Assembly (NCBI RefSeq): GCF_003330765.1
Contig: NZ_CP024902.1
Location: forward strand, 1,674,001 to 1,738,000
Direction of reading: 5' to 3'
Origin: Burkholderia pyrrocinia
GTDB lineage: Bacteria > Pseudomonadota > Gammaproteobacteria > Burkholderiales > Burkholderiaceae
DNA: 64,000 nucleotides
Below, one piece after another: positions 49,579 through 59,113 of this stretch. How positions within the stretch are numbered: position 1 is the stretch's first letter; every line of letters begins with the position of its first letter. A model generated the notes under the pieces. That model did not search any database. It worked only from the letters and a program-made list of their open reading frames with translations, and was not told the origin of the DNA. A program made the translations under genes and the position numbers.

Positions 49579-50496
49579 TCAGAACGCGTAGTCGGGGTTT
49601 TTCGGGTCGAATGCGGTGTCGTCGAGCGTGGCCGGCGCGATTTTCTCGATGACGATCCGCTCGAAGATCTTGCCGTCGTTGTCATAGGATTCGACGGTCC
49701 GGAAATAGGGCGCGTGCAGGTCGAGCCCGAGGACTTCCTTCTTCGCGTAGAACTGCGGCCGGCCGGTCGGCGTTTCGTAGGTGAGCGCGACGACGCGCAC
49801 GCCGCCGATCGTCCTGGTTTCCACCTGGGTCGGCCGCTGCACGCCGGCTTCCTCGTATTTCTTCCCTTCGGTCAGGTACAGGTTCGTGATGAACTCGGTG
49901 CCGAGATCCTTCACCTGGTGATTCGACTGGGCGCGCGCGAGCGCGCCGTCGAGTGCCGTCCACAGCGGAATCTTGCCGAGCAGGCCGCCGAGATGGCCGT
50001 ACATCTCGTCCTTGCGCAGCGTCGTGTCGTAGATGGTCTCCTGTCCGGCATGCGCACCGCCCGGCAGCCATTTCGCATAAACGCGCAGCGGCTCGCGGGT
50101 GGTCTTCACGAGCATGCGGTCGGGCGTGTCGGACCATTTTCCGCTGATGCGTTCCTGGCGCACCATCGTGAACTGGTACGACGGATAGCCGTTAGGACCA
50201 TTACGGATATAGAGCGGCACGGAGAGCGGATCGAGTGCCTTGAAGAGCGCCGTGAGCGTCGCGTCATCGAGTTGCGCGAGCGTGCCGCGCTGCGCGGCCG
50301 TGCGCAGCCAGCGCGCCTGCTGCGCGACCGGCTCGCGCGTGACCTTCGCAAGGTCCGCCGGCAGCGCGACATCCCGTGCCGCGCTCGCGGCATCGGCCGT
50401 TTCCTGCGCGTGCAGGCCCGGCTGCGCGAGCGACAGCATGCACGCGATTGCCGCGGCGGCAGCATGCCGCGCGTGGCGCTTCTTTCCTTCGTTCAT
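49579..50496 (-). CDS. DUF1571-like exported protein
   Basis: The 305-residue protein has a basic start and hydrophobic signal (about 8-28, ending LHAQ). The mature protein resembles DUF1571: TMVRQERISGKWSDTPDRMLVKTTREPLRVYAKWLPGG, then GQETIYDTTLRKDEMYGHLGGLLG and GRPQFYAKKEVLGLDLHAPYFRTVESYDNDG. It is probably periplasmic and may bind lipid, by analogy with LolA/LolB-like folds; this is a guess. It follows fadD by 29 bp on the same strand, so the two may be cotranscribed. Confidence 0.75.
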   Translation of the reverse strand: MNEGKKRHARHAAAAAIACMLSLAQPGLHAQETADAASAARDVALPADLAKVTREPVAQQARWLRTAAQRGTLAQLDDATLTALFKALDPLSVPLYIRNGPNGYPSYQFTMVRQERISGKWSDTPDRMLVKTTREPLRVYAKWLPGGAHAGQETIYDTTLRKDEMYGHLGGLLGKIPLWTALDGALARAQSNHQVKDLGTEFITNLYLTEGKKYEEAGVQRPTQVETRTIGGVRVVALTYETPTGRPQFYAKKEVLGLDLHAPYFRTVESYDNDGKIFERIVIEKIAPATLDDTAFDPKNPDYAF

Positions 50497-50525
50497 CGAC
50501 AGCGTCTCCCGGAGCGATGGATCGT

Positions 50526-52280
50526 TCAGCCTTGCTTCGCGGCCTTGATTTTGGCGAGTTCCTCGTCGCGCAGCGCGCGGCGCAGGATCTTGCCGACGTT
50601 CGTCTGTGGCAGTGCGTCGCGAAACTCGACGAATTTCGGCATCTTGTAGCCGGTCAGGTTCTTGCGACAGTGCGCGAGTACGTCGTCGGCCGTGAGCGAC
50701 GGGTCGCGGCGCACGACGAACACCTTGATCCGTTCGCCCTGCACGTCGTCCGGAATGCCGATCGCCGCGGCTTCGCTGATGCCCGGATGCATCACGAGCA
50801 CTTCCTCGATCTCGTTCGGATACACGTTGAAACCCGACACGAGGATCATGTCCTTCTTGCGGTCGATGAGGCGGATGAAGCCGCGTTCGTCCATCACGCC
50901 GATGTCGCCGGTGCCGAGCCAGCCGTCGGCGTCGATCACCTTGGCCGTCTCGTCGGGGCGCTGCCAGTAGCCGCGCATCACCTGCGGACCGTGCACGCAC
51001 AGCTCGCCCGGTTCGCCGATGGCGGCCCAGGTGCCGTCCTCGCGGCGAAAGCGCACGACGGTGGACGGCGCGGGCAGGCCGATCGAACCGCTGAACGCGG
51101 CCATGTCGTTCAGGTTCACGGGATTCATCGTGACGATCGGCGAGCATTCGGTGAGGCCGTAGCCTTCGACGACCGGCCGGCCCGTCACCTGCTGGAAGCG
51201 CTCCGCGACCGCGCGCTGCATCGCCATCCCGCCCGCCATCGCGAGCTTGAGCTTCGAGAAATCGCGCTTGCGGAATTCCTCGTTGTCGAGGAACGCGTTG
51301 TACAGCGTGTTGATGCCGGTGATCCCCGTGAACGTTTCGTTGCGGATGATCTTCATCACCATCTTCATGTCGCGCGGGTTTGCGATCAGGATGTTGCGCC
51401 CGCCGAGTCCCATGAAGATGAACGCGTTCACCGTCAGCGAATAGATGTGATAGAGCGGCAGCGGCGTGAGCACGGTTTCGACGTCGCCCGAGACCTGGTC
51501 GGCGATCCATGCCTTCGCCTGCAGCAGGTTCGCGATCAGGTTGCCGTGCGTGAGCATCGCGCCTTTCGCGACACCTGTGGTGCCGCCCGTGTATTGCAGG
51601 AACGCGAGGTCGTCGCGCGTCGTCTGCACCAACTGCGGTTTGCCGCGCGCGCCGAGCGCAAGTGCGGAGCGCAGCCGGATTGCCTGCGGCAGGTGGTACG
51701 CCGGCACGAGCTTCTTTACGTGCTTCAGCACGAAATTGATCAGGCGTCCTTTCGCATTGAAGCCGTCGGCGAGCAGGTCGCCGAGCGCGGTGACGACGAT
51801 GTTTTTCACCTGCGTTTCCGGCAGCGCGTCCTGCAGCGTGCGCGCGAAGTTCTCGAACACGACGATCGTCTGCGCACCGCTGTCCTTCAACTGGTGTGCG
51901 AGTTCGCGCGCGGTATAGAGCGGATTGACGTTGACGACGATCGCGCCGGCCTTCAGCGTGCCGAACAGTGCGACCGGGTACTGGAACGTGTTCGGCAGCA
52001 TGATCGCGACGCGGTCGCCGGGCTTCACGCCGAGGCTTTGCAGATACGACGCGAACGCGTCGACTTTCCGCGCGAGCGTGCGATAGGTCATCGATGCGCC
52101 TGCGCTCACGTACGCGACGCGCTCGGCGAAGCGTGTCGTGCATTCGTCGAAGAACTGCACGAGCGACGCGTACTGTGCGACGTCGATTTCGTGCGGTACG
52201 CCGGGCGGGTATGACGCGTACCAGATGCCGTCGGTGTTCGGCGGAACCTGGGCCGCTGCGGTTGCTGCGGAAGATGACAT
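50526..52280 (-). CDS. fadD: Long-chain-fatty-acid-CoA ligase
   Basis: This enzyme activates fatty acids to acyl-CoA at the inner membrane. At 584 residues it matches FadD. The P-loop motif YTGGTTGVAKGAMLTHGN, the NILIANPRD segment, GYGLTECSPIV and GWLGTGDIGVMDERGFIRLIDRKKDMILVSGFNVYPNEIEEV are all present. The start at 52280 follows GGAGA. It lies 157 bp downstream of a PsrA-like TetR regulator on the same strand and just before the DUF1571-like gene. Confidence 0.93.
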   Translation of the reverse strand: MSSSAATAAAQVPPNTDGIWYASYPPGVPHEIDVAQYASLVQFFDECTTRFAERVAYVSAGASMTYRTLARKVDAFASYLQSLGVKPGDRVAIMLPNTFQYPVALFGTLKAGAIVVNVNPLYTARELAHQLKDSGAQTIVVFENFARTLQDALPETQVKNIVVTALGDLLADGFNAKGRLINFVLKHVKKLVPAYHLPQAIRLRSALALGARGKPQLVQTTRDDLAFLQYTGGTTGVAKGAMLTHGNLIANLLQAKAWIADQVSGDVETVLTPLPLYHIYSLTVNAFIFMGLGGRNILIANPRDMKMVMKIIRNETFTGITGINTLYNAFLDNEEFRKRDFSKLKLAMAGGMAMQRAVAERFQQVTGRPVVEGYGLTECSPIVTMNPVNLNDMAAFSGSIGLPAPSTVVRFRREDGTWAAIGEPGELCVHGPQVMRGYWQRPDETAKVIDADGWLGTGDIGVMDERGFIRLIDRKKDMILVSGFNVYPNEIEEVLVMHPGISEAAAIGIPDDVQGERIKVFVVRRDPSLTADDVLAHCRKNLTGYKMPKFVEFRDALPQTNVGKILRRALRDEELAKIKAAKQG

Positions 52281-52437
52281 GACGTGTCTCCGGTCTTGGC
52301 TCTCGGCGAGGGCAGGTACTTCAGCGCCTGCCTGTGCGCCGTGCTTCGCGGTCGATCGGCACGGGCGCCTCGACGCCCCGCATGACCGCGCGTACAAAAC
52401 AATTCGTGAACGGGAAGCTGCGCGTGGCCCCGCGCGC

Positions 52438-53256
52438 TCAGTTCGTGGAATGCAGCGTCGCCGTATCGGCGGCCGACGCACCCGACGGCAGCCCGAACGC
52501 TTCGCTCGCCCCCGCGTCGTCCAGCACCGCCGCGAAGATCGACAGTTGCGCACTGTCGGGCATCGGTGCCTTCAGCGCGGCGACGATCAGCGATGACAGC
52601 CGCGCGATCATCTGCACGTCGTTCATCGTGCGGCCTTGCGAGAACTCGTCGATCAGGCTTTCCGTTTCGGCGCCCGCGAGCGCGCCGGACAGCGCGCCGA
52701 TCGCGAAGTGCAGCCGCCAGCCGAGCTCCGTGCGCGGCAGATGCGGCAATGCGCGCTGGAACGCGTCGAAGAAGCGGCCGGCGACGCTCGCGTAGTGCGC
52801 GGTCAGGAAGTTGCGCACGAACGGCGACGGATCGGTGTATGCACGGCCGATCAGCCGGAGGAACCCGGGCCCGCCGCGTTCGGGATTGCGCGATGCCTTC
52901 AGCGCGGGAATGAACATCGCGCCGAGCACGTGCTCGCAGGTGATGTGCATGCCGAGCTGCGCATCGAAGCGGTCGAGAATGGCGAGGCGCTCCTGGTTGA
53001 GCTGGTCGAGCCGGCGCGACAGCATCGCGTGGATCAGCGCTTCCTTGCTGCCGAAGTGGTAGTTGACCGCGGCGAGGTTGACCGCCGCGCGCGAGGTGAT
53101 CTGGCGCATCGACATCGCCTCGAAGCCATGCTCGATGAACAGATCCTCGGCCGCATCGAGGATGCGCGCCTTCGTCCCGCCGGTCTGCCGGGTGCCGGAT
53201 GACCGTCCCCCGGGCGGCCGTCCCGCGGACGGCCGCCCTTCCTGATTTACTGCCAT
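52438..53256 (-). CDS. TetR family regulator, PsrA-like
   Basis: The 272-residue protein has a TetR helix-turn-helix (about 28-75: RILDAAEDLFIEHGFEAMSMRQIT; NLAAVNYHFGSKEALIHAML). Its C-terminal domain has TELGWRLHFAIGALSGAL, close to Pseudomonas PsrA, a fatty-acid-responsive regulator. The first 25 residues are a Gly/Arg/Pro-rich extension. Its position upstream of fadD fits control of fatty-acid breakdown, released by long-chain fatty acid or acyl-CoA; that is inference. Confidence 0.85.
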   Translation of the reverse strand: MAVNQEGRPSAGRPPGGRSSGTRQTGGTKARILDAAEDLFIEHGFEAMSMRQITSRAAVNLAAVNYHFGSKEALIHAMLSRRLDQLNQERLAILDRFDAQLGMHITCEHVLGAMFIPALKASRNPERGGPGFLRLIGRAYTDPSPFVRNFLTAHYASVAGRFFDAFQRALPHLPRTELGWRLHFAIGALSGALAGAETESLIDEFSQGRTMNDVQMIARLSSLIVAALKAPMPDSAQLSIFAAVLDDAGASEAFGLPSGASAADTATLHSTN

Positions 53257-53471
53257 GTTCCGCCTCCCATGCCGGTCGCCCGGCCGCGAACAGGTGATTC
53301 GATCATCTGATTCAAACAGTCGTTTTTATTAAGATAAAAAAACGCGGGGGGAGCGGGCAAGCGGGGAATCTGGACAAAATCCTCTAGTTCGATGTGCGAA
53401 TGCGGAAAGCGTGGTGCGCGGCCCCGGCGGGGCGGGGCGCGCGCGATGGTGCGATGCGGCAATGCGCGGGT

Positions 53472-54692
53472 TCAGCTGACCGAGCTACGCGTATTGACCG
53501 ATTGCGTCATGTCGATGCCGCGTCGCTCGCGGCTGAACAGGATCAGCACGGCGATCACGACGGCGACGATGCCGGCCACGAGTGCGAGCGCGAAGCTGTA
53601 ATTGTTGTTGTGCGAAACGGCGAGCGATGCCTGCATCGTCGCGTTGCCCGACGCGAGCAGGTTGCCGAGCTGGTAGACGACGCCGGGGAAGGTCGCGCGG
53701 ATTTCGTCGGGCGAGATCTCGTTCAGGTGAACCGGAATCACGCCCCATGCGCCCTGTACCGAGATCTGCATCAGGAACGCCCCTGCGGCGAGGGCAACCG
53801 GGCCGCTCGAGAATGCCCACAGCGGCAGCACGGGCAGTGCGATCAGCGCGGAGATGAAGATCGCGCGACGCCGGCCGATCCGCTCCGAGATCGCACCGAA
53901 CGACAGGCCGCCGACGATCGCGCCGATGTTCAGCACGATCGTGATCCACGACACGGTATGCGGATCGAAGTGATGCTGTTCGCGCAGGAACGTCGGATAG
54001 AGATCCTGCGTGCCGTGCGAGAAGAAGTTGAACGCGGTCATCAGCACGATCGCGTAGATCGTGAGCTTCCAGTTCTGCTTCATCGTGGCCCCGAGGCTTG
54101 GGCGCGTGCGCTTCTCCATCTGTTTCCACGCCGGCGATTCGGGCACGTGCGCGCGCACGTACAGCACGAGCAGCGCGGGCAGCACGCCGACCATGAACAT
54201 CCCGCGCCAGCCGATGTACTGGTAGAAGAGGCCGAATACGACGGACGCGAGCAGGTATCCGCTCGGATAGCCAGCCTGCAGCAGCCCCGACACGAAGCCA
54301 CGCGCATGGGTCGGTACGGTTTCCATCGTCAGCGCAGAGCCGACGCCCCATTCGCCGCCCATCGCGATGCCGAACAGCGCGCGCAGCACGAGCAGCGCGG
54401 TCAGGCTCGGTGCGAAACCTGACGCAAGCTCGAGCAGCGAATAGCACGCGATGTTGACCATCAGCGTCGGGCGGCGGCCGAAGCGATCGGCGAGCCGGCC
54501 GAAGATCAGCGCACCGAGCGGGCGCATCGCGAGCGTCAGCGTGAGCGCGAACGCAACGGCGGGGATGGTCGACGCGAATTCGGCGGCGATGTCCTTCAGC
54601 ACGAAAACCATCAGGAAAAAATCGAACGCATCGAGCGTCCAGCCCAGGTAGGCGGCGATCGTGACGTTGCGTTGTTCGCGGGTCCAGCTCAT
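53472..54692 (-). CDS. MFS transporter, metabolite:H+ symporter type
   Basis: The 406-residue carrier has about 12 hydrophobic segments and the sugar/metabolite-porter motifs GWTLDAFDFFLMVFVLKDIA in helix 1, GRLADRFGRRPTLMV in the loop after helix 2, and GEWGVGSALTMETVP. It resembles SHS-family proteins (lactate, sialate and other carboxylates). The start at 54692 fits the family (MSWTREQ). The substrate is not known. It stands alone on the minus strand. Confidence 0.85.
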   Translation of the reverse strand: MSWTREQRNVTIAAYLGWTLDAFDFFLMVFVLKDIAAEFASTIPAVAFALTLTLAMRPLGALIFGRLADRFGRRPTLMVNIACYSLLELASGFAPSLTALLVLRALFGIAMGGEWGVGSALTMETVPTHARGFVSGLLQAGYPSGYLLASVVFGLFYQYIGWRGMFMVGVLPALLVLYVRAHVPESPAWKQMEKRTRPSLGATMKQNWKLTIYAIVLMTAFNFFSHGTQDLYPTFLREQHHFDPHTVSWITIVLNIGAIVGGLSFGAISERIGRRRAIFISALIALPVLPLWAFSSGPVALAAGAFLMQISVQGAWGVIPVHLNEISPDEIRATFPGVVYQLGNLLASGNATMQASLAVSHNNNYSFALALVAGIVAVVIAVLILFSRERRGIDMTQSVNTRSSVS

Positions 54693-54973
54693 GTCCGAGG
54701 TCTCCTCGTTGGCGTGCGCGCTCACGATGTGCATGCGGATGCCGGCCCGGCTTGCGCGCGGTGCGGGGGCACTGATCGAGTGTAGGCCGCCGCGCCGCGC
54801 GATGTGGGGCGCGATAACGTCGAATCGGGAATAATCCCTACGAAATGAACTGTTTCGAAAACGGAAACGGCGCCGCGCGAGGCAAGCGACAGGCATCTGT
54901 ATCATTTCGGAAGGCTGTTTGTATCAATTCTGTAATGCGCCCGACGCGCATCGTCGCCGAATCAGGAGTCCCG

Positions 54974-55516
54974 ATGACCGAACGTTCCGCCGCCGCGCTG
55001 CCCGTGCTCGAAACCGCCAGGCTGTGGCTGCGTCCGCGCGTGCTGGCCGATCTCGATGCGTGCATCGCGATGGATCGCGATCCCGAGGTCACGCGGCACA
55101 TCGCAGGCCCGTGGCACGATCCCGTCGAGCATCGCCGCTTCGTCACGCACCGGATCACGCGCGACTATCCGCCGGGCCTCGGCTACTGGTCGATCTTCGA
55201 GAAGGCCGCGCCGGACGCGTTCATCGGCTGGATCCTGCTGATTCCCGACTATGCGGACGGCGCGCACGACGTCGAGATCGGCTGGCGGCTGGTGCGCACG
55301 ACATGGGGGCGCGGCATCGCGAGCGAGGCCGCGGCGGCCGTCGTGCGTCACGCATTCGACACCGTGCACCTGCCGCGCGTGATCGCCGATATCGCGGAGG
55401 CCAACAGCGGTTCGCTGAACGTTGCGCGCAAGCTCGGCATGCGTCGCGTGAGCGTCGTGCAAGATTGCATTCCTTACATTCGTCATCGTCTCGAACGCAA
55501 CGATCTGCGCGCGTAG
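54974..55516 (+). CDS. GNAT family N-acetyltransferase (RimJ/RimL type)
   Basis: This 180-residue acetyltransferase has LETARLWLRPRVLADLDACIAMDRDPEV at the start, a WSIFEK..AFIGWI strand, EIGWRLVRTTWGRGIASEAA for acetyl-CoA binding, and ANSGSLNVARKLGMRR in the C-terminal part. AGGAG lies 6 bp before the ATG at 54974. The acceptor could be a protein N terminus or a small molecule. Confidence 0.88.
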   Translation: MTERSAAALPVLETARLWLRPRVLADLDACIAMDRDPEVTRHIAGPWHDPVEHRRFVTHRITRDYPPGLGYWSIFEKAAPDAFIGWILLIPDYADGAHDVEIGWRLVRTTWGRGIASEAAAAVVRHAFDTVHLPRVIADIAEANSGSLNVARKLGMRRVSVVQDCIPYIRHRLERNDLRA

Positions 55517-55646
55517 CGCAGCGTCATGCGCACGCGCGGGCGGTTGTCAGAGATCGTCAATCGGATGCGTATCGAGGTCATGACGTATTAACGGCTCGCA
55601 CGATCAGGAGTATCGTTGCCGGAATTTCGCAACATGGGGTACGACC

Positions 55647-56273
55647 ATGGCACTCGGCACCGACGTTCATCTCATTCCTGTCAGGCTCGACGCGCTGCGT
55701 CCGACGCAGATGACGGTTGGCTATCGCGAAGTCAAGGCGAAGCGCAAGCACTGGAAGGCGCTCGACAAGCGCGCGCGCAAGGCTGCGATCGAATCGCACT
55801 GGTTTCCGGCCGTCCTTGGCCCGGACGGGCTGCACTACATCACCGATCACCACCATCTCGGCCTCGCGCTGATCGAGGAAGGCGAGTCGCGCGTGAACGC
55901 GATGCTGTTGAAGGATCTGTCGTGGCTCGACAACACGATCTTCTGGCGGATGATGGAACACAACCAGTGGGTGCATCCGTTCGGCGCGGACGGGTCGCGG
56001 CGCGACTATGCGCATTTGCCGAAGGCGCTGACGGGGCTCGAGGACGATCCGTACCGCAGCCTCGCCGGCGAGCTGCGCACGGCGGGCGGCTATGCGAAGG
56101 ACGCGACGCCGTTCAGCGAATTCCTGTGGGCTGATTACCTGCGCCAGCACGTGTCGCTCGACCAGATCCGCAAGAACTTCGCGAAGGCACTCGACGTCGC
56201 GCTGCACCGCGCGCACGAACAGGATGCGCGCTACTTGCCCGGCTGGTCGGGCGTCATCGCCGTCAAGTCCTGA
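55647..56273 (+). CDS. ParB-like protein (ParBc_2 family)
   Basis: The 208-residue protein matches the putative ParB-like nuclease family. LIPVRLDALRPTQMTVGYREVKAKRKHW is followed by the core HYITDHHHLGLALIEEG, comparable to the ParB box region, and WADYLRQHVSLD near the end. It is a lone gene without ParA or a parS-like site seen nearby. The HHH cluster (about 69-71) might bind metal or nucleotide. Function is unknown; the nuclease label is by family only. Confidence 0.75.
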   Translation: MALGTDVHLIPVRLDALRPTQMTVGYREVKAKRKHWKALDKRARKAAIESHWFPAVLGPDGLHYITDHHHLGLALIEEGESRVNAMLLKDLSWLDNTIFWRMMEHNQWVHPFGADGSRRDYAHLPKALTGLEDDPYRSLAGELRTAGGYAKDATPFSEFLWADYLRQHVSLDQIRKNFAKALDVALHRAHEQDARYLPGWSGVIAVKS

Positions 56274-56297
56274 CCGGCGCACGGCACCGACCGCCTC

Positions 56298-58028
56298 ATG
56301 ACGACCGCCCCGATTCGCCCCGACGCCGGCCCGCAGCATGCCGACCATTTCACCGCGCTCGACGCGCCGCCGCCGCCGCGCACGCGGCGCATCGGTCTCG
56401 ATGCGCTGGCCGGCCTGTCGATCGCCGGCCTGCTGATTCCCGAGGCGGTCGCGTATGCGGGGCTGGCAAACCTGCCGCCGCAGGCCGGTCTCATCGCGCT
56501 GCTGTCGGGGCTCGTCGTCTATGCGCTCACGGGCAGCAGTCGCTTCGCGATCGTGTCGTCGACGTCGTCGTCGGCTGCCGTGCTCGCGGCGACCGTGCTC
56601 GCGGAGTCGGGGATGGCGCTTGCCGAGCAACTCGCGCTCGCGGCAGCGCTCGTGGCGATGACGGGCGTGCTGTTCATTCTGGCGGGCGCCGCGCGGCTCG
56701 GCGGCATGTCGGATTTCGTCGCGCGGCCCGTGCTGCGCGGCTTCACGTTCGGCCTCGCACTGACGATCGTCATCAAGCAGTTGCCGAAGATTCTCGCGAT
56801 TCACGTGCAGCACAGCGATGCGCCGCGTGTCGCGCTCGACCTGATTACCGGCGCGCCGCACGCGAACCTCGCGAGTGCCGTGCTCGGCGCGATCGCGCTG
56901 GCGCTGCTGTTCGTGCTTGGGCGCCGCTCGCGCGTGCCGGCGACACTCGTCGTGATCGTGCTGTCGATCGCGGTCGGTTATGCGATCGACTGGCAGCGAT
57001 ACGGGATCGCGATCGTCGGCCATATCGACTTCCGGCATCTCGAATTCGGCCTGCCGAATCTCGACCGCAACGCATGGATGCAGACGGTCGAGCTCGCGTT
57101 CGCGCTGATGCTGATCCTGTACGCGGAGTCGTACGGATCGATCCGCAACTTTGCGCTGAAGCACGGCGACAGCGTGTCGCCGAACCGCGACCTCGTCGCG
57201 CTCGGGTGTGCAAACCTCGTGTCGGGCCTGCTGCACGGGATGCCGGTCGGCGCGGGCTATTCGGCGACCTCGGCGAACGAGGCCGCCGGCGCGCAGTCGC
57301 GCTTTGCCGGCCTGTGGGCGACGGGCGTGGTCGCGCTGATCGTCTGGCTGCTGCTGCCGCAGCTTGCGCGCACGCCGGAGCCCGTGCTCGCGGCGATCGT
57401 GATCTTCGCAGTGAGCCACTCGCTGCATCCGTCCGTATTCCGGCCGTACTGGGCGTGGCATCGCGACCGGCTCGTCGTGATCGCCGCGCTGCTCGCGGTG
57501 CTCGTGCTCGGCGTGCTGCACGGGTTGCTCGCGGCCATCGGCGTGAGCCTGCTGCTGACGCTGCGCAAGCTGTCCGAGCCGAACGTCAGCGTGCTCGGCC
57601 GGCTGCGCGACAGCCACGACTTCGTCGACGTCGCGAGCCATGCCGACGCGAAGCCGGTGCCGGGCGTGCTGATCGTGCGGCCCGAGGCGCAGCTGTTCTT
57701 CGCGAATGCGGACCGGATGCTGAATCGCGTGCGCGCGCTGATGAAGGCCGCGCCGGACGCGCATACCGTGCTGCTGAGTCTCGAGGAAACGCCGGATGTC
57801 GATGGCACGACGATCGAATCGTTGCGCACGTTCGCGGCCGAATGCACGGCGCGCGGGCTGCGGCTCGCGATCGTGCGGCTCAAGGTGCACGCGCTGCATG
57901 CGCTGCGCCGCGCGGCGGACGATACGCTGCACGACGACGCGATGTCCGAGCTGAGCGTCGACGAGAGCCTGCAGTTGCTGCAGGCCGGCATGCGGCCGGG
58001 CGGCGGCGACGGAACGACCGCCGCGTGA
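56298..58028 (+). CDS. SulP family inorganic anion transporter with STAS domain
   Basis: The 576-residue protein has a transmembrane domain (about 35-430) with the SulP signature region GLSIAGLLIPEAVAYAGLANLPPQAGLIAL. Another segment is AYAESYGSIRNF-like (LMLILYAESYGSIRNFALKHG), then GMPVGAGYSATSANEAAGAQS. A cytoplasmic STAS domain lies at about 455-560 (GVLIVRPEAQLFFANADRML; DVDGTTIESL). Substrates of the family include sulfate, bicarbonate and C4-dicarboxylates; the one used here cannot be told. It starts 24 bp after the ParB-like gene. Confidence 0.9.
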   Translation: MTTAPIRPDAGPQHADHFTALDAPPPPRTRRIGLDALAGLSIAGLLIPEAVAYAGLANLPPQAGLIALLSGLVVYALTGSSRFAIVSSTSSSAAVLAATVLAESGMALAEQLALAAALVAMTGVLFILAGAARLGGMSDFVARPVLRGFTFGLALTIVIKQLPKILAIHVQHSDAPRVALDLITGAPHANLASAVLGAIALALLFVLGRRSRVPATLVVIVLSIAVGYAIDWQRYGIAIVGHIDFRHLEFGLPNLDRNAWMQTVELAFALMLILYAESYGSIRNFALKHGDSVSPNRDLVALGCANLVSGLLHGMPVGAGYSATSANEAAGAQSRFAGLWATGVVALIVWLLLPQLARTPEPVLAAIVIFAVSHSLHPSVFRPYWAWHRDRLVVIAALLAVLVLGVLHGLLAAIGVSLLLTLRKLSEPNVSVLGRLRDSHDFVDVASHADAKPVPGVLIVRPEAQLFFANADRMLNRVRALMKAAPDAHTVLLSLEETPDVDGTTIESLRTFAAECTARGLRLAIVRLKVHALHALRRAADDTLHDDAMSELSVDESLQLLQAGMRPGGGDGTTAA

Positions 58029-58056
58029 CCGGGCGGCATGTCGGCGCCGTCTATTG

Positions 58057-58986
58057 CTAAAGCACCGCGTCGGCCGGGCGGTTGGCCATGTCGGCCACTT
58101 CCGCAGCCGTCGGCGCATAGGCGCCTGCATGCGCACAGGCGACCGCCGCGCACGCGGCCGCGTAGCGCAGATGCTCGGCCGCCGATGCACCGGGCCGCGC
58201 AAGCTGGCTCGCGAGCCAGCCGCCGATGCTCGCATCGCCGCAGCCGACCGTGTCGGCTACCTCGGCCGGGAACGCGGGCTGGAACAGCACGGTGTCGCGA
58301 TGCAGGAGCTGCATGCCGGATGCGCCGCGCGTGACGAGCATGGTCGCATCGGGCGCCCACGCGCGCAGTTGCGCAAGTGCTGCTGCTTCGTCGAGTTCGG
58401 GAAACAGTCCGTGCAGATCCTCGTCGGATACCTTGATCCAGTCGGCGAGCCCGGCCAGCCGGCGCAGCGTGTCGCGATATGACGGTGCGGCCATCGGCGC
58501 ACGGTAGTTCGGGTCGAACGAGATCCGCTTGCCGGCCGCACGCGCGGCCTGCGCAACTTCGATCAGGCGCGACGCGAGCGGTTCGCGCACGACCCCGAGC
58601 GAACCGACGTGCACGATCTCGGCCGCGTCGAGTGCACCGGCGGGCAGGTCGGCCGGATCGAACGCGAGATCGGCGCTGTTTTCGCCGATGAAGAAGTAGT
58701 GGGGCGGCTGCTTCGACGCGACCATTGCGAGCAGCGGTGTGCGATCGACCTGCCGGATGAAGCGCATGTCGAGCCCCGCGTCGGCACTCTTGCGCATCAG
58801 CTCGTCACCGAAGATGTCGCGGCTGACCGTGCCGGCGAAGGCCGTCGGCACGCCGAGTCGCGCGCCGACGCGCGCGACGTTCCAGCATGAGCCGCCGGCA
58901 ACGCTGCGCCAGTGCTGCGCGTCGTCGCGGATGAAATCGGTCAGCGCTTCGCCGAATACGATCAGGCGGGGAAACGTCGTGGTCAT
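58057..58986 (-). CDS. PfkB family sugar kinase (fructokinase-like)
   Basis: The 309-residue kinase has the PfkB pattern: IVFGEALTDFIRDD, then GGSCWNVARVGARLGVPTAFAG, and the second signature VADTVGCGDASIGGWLASQ with catalytic Asp251. The usual GAGD anion hole is GCGD here. The start at 58986 fits family alignment. As the last gene of the sugar ABC operon (127 bp after the binding protein) it should phosphorylate the imported sugar. Fructose is a good guess from the operon type. Confidence 0.85.
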   Translation of the reverse strand: MTTTFPRLIVFGEALTDFIRDDAQHWRSVAGGSCWNVARVGARLGVPTAFAGTVSRDIFGDELMRKSADAGLDMRFIRQVDRTPLLAMVASKQPPHYFFIGENSADLAFDPADLPAGALDAAEIVHVGSLGVVREPLASRLIEVAQAARAAGKRISFDPNYRAPMAAPSYRDTLRRLAGLADWIKVSDEDLHGLFPELDEAAALAQLRAWAPDATMLVTRGASGMQLLHRDTVLFQPAFPAEVADTVGCGDASIGGWLASQLARPGASAAEHLRYAAACAAVACAHAGAYAPTAAEVADMANRPADAVL

Positions 58987-59113
58987 GTCGAAACCTTGTG
59001 CCGCGGCGTTGCGCGCGGCCGTGCAGCGGGTGATGTGAGCGGGCGGGCGGCGCCAGCCGTCGCGTGCGGCGACGTGGCCCGGCACTGCCCGGTTTCGCGG
59101 GCGGGCGGCGCGA

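Noticed and set aside
50376..52214. 612-codon plus-strand frame opposite fadD
   Set aside because: Antisense shadow; fadD motifs are complete on the minus strand.
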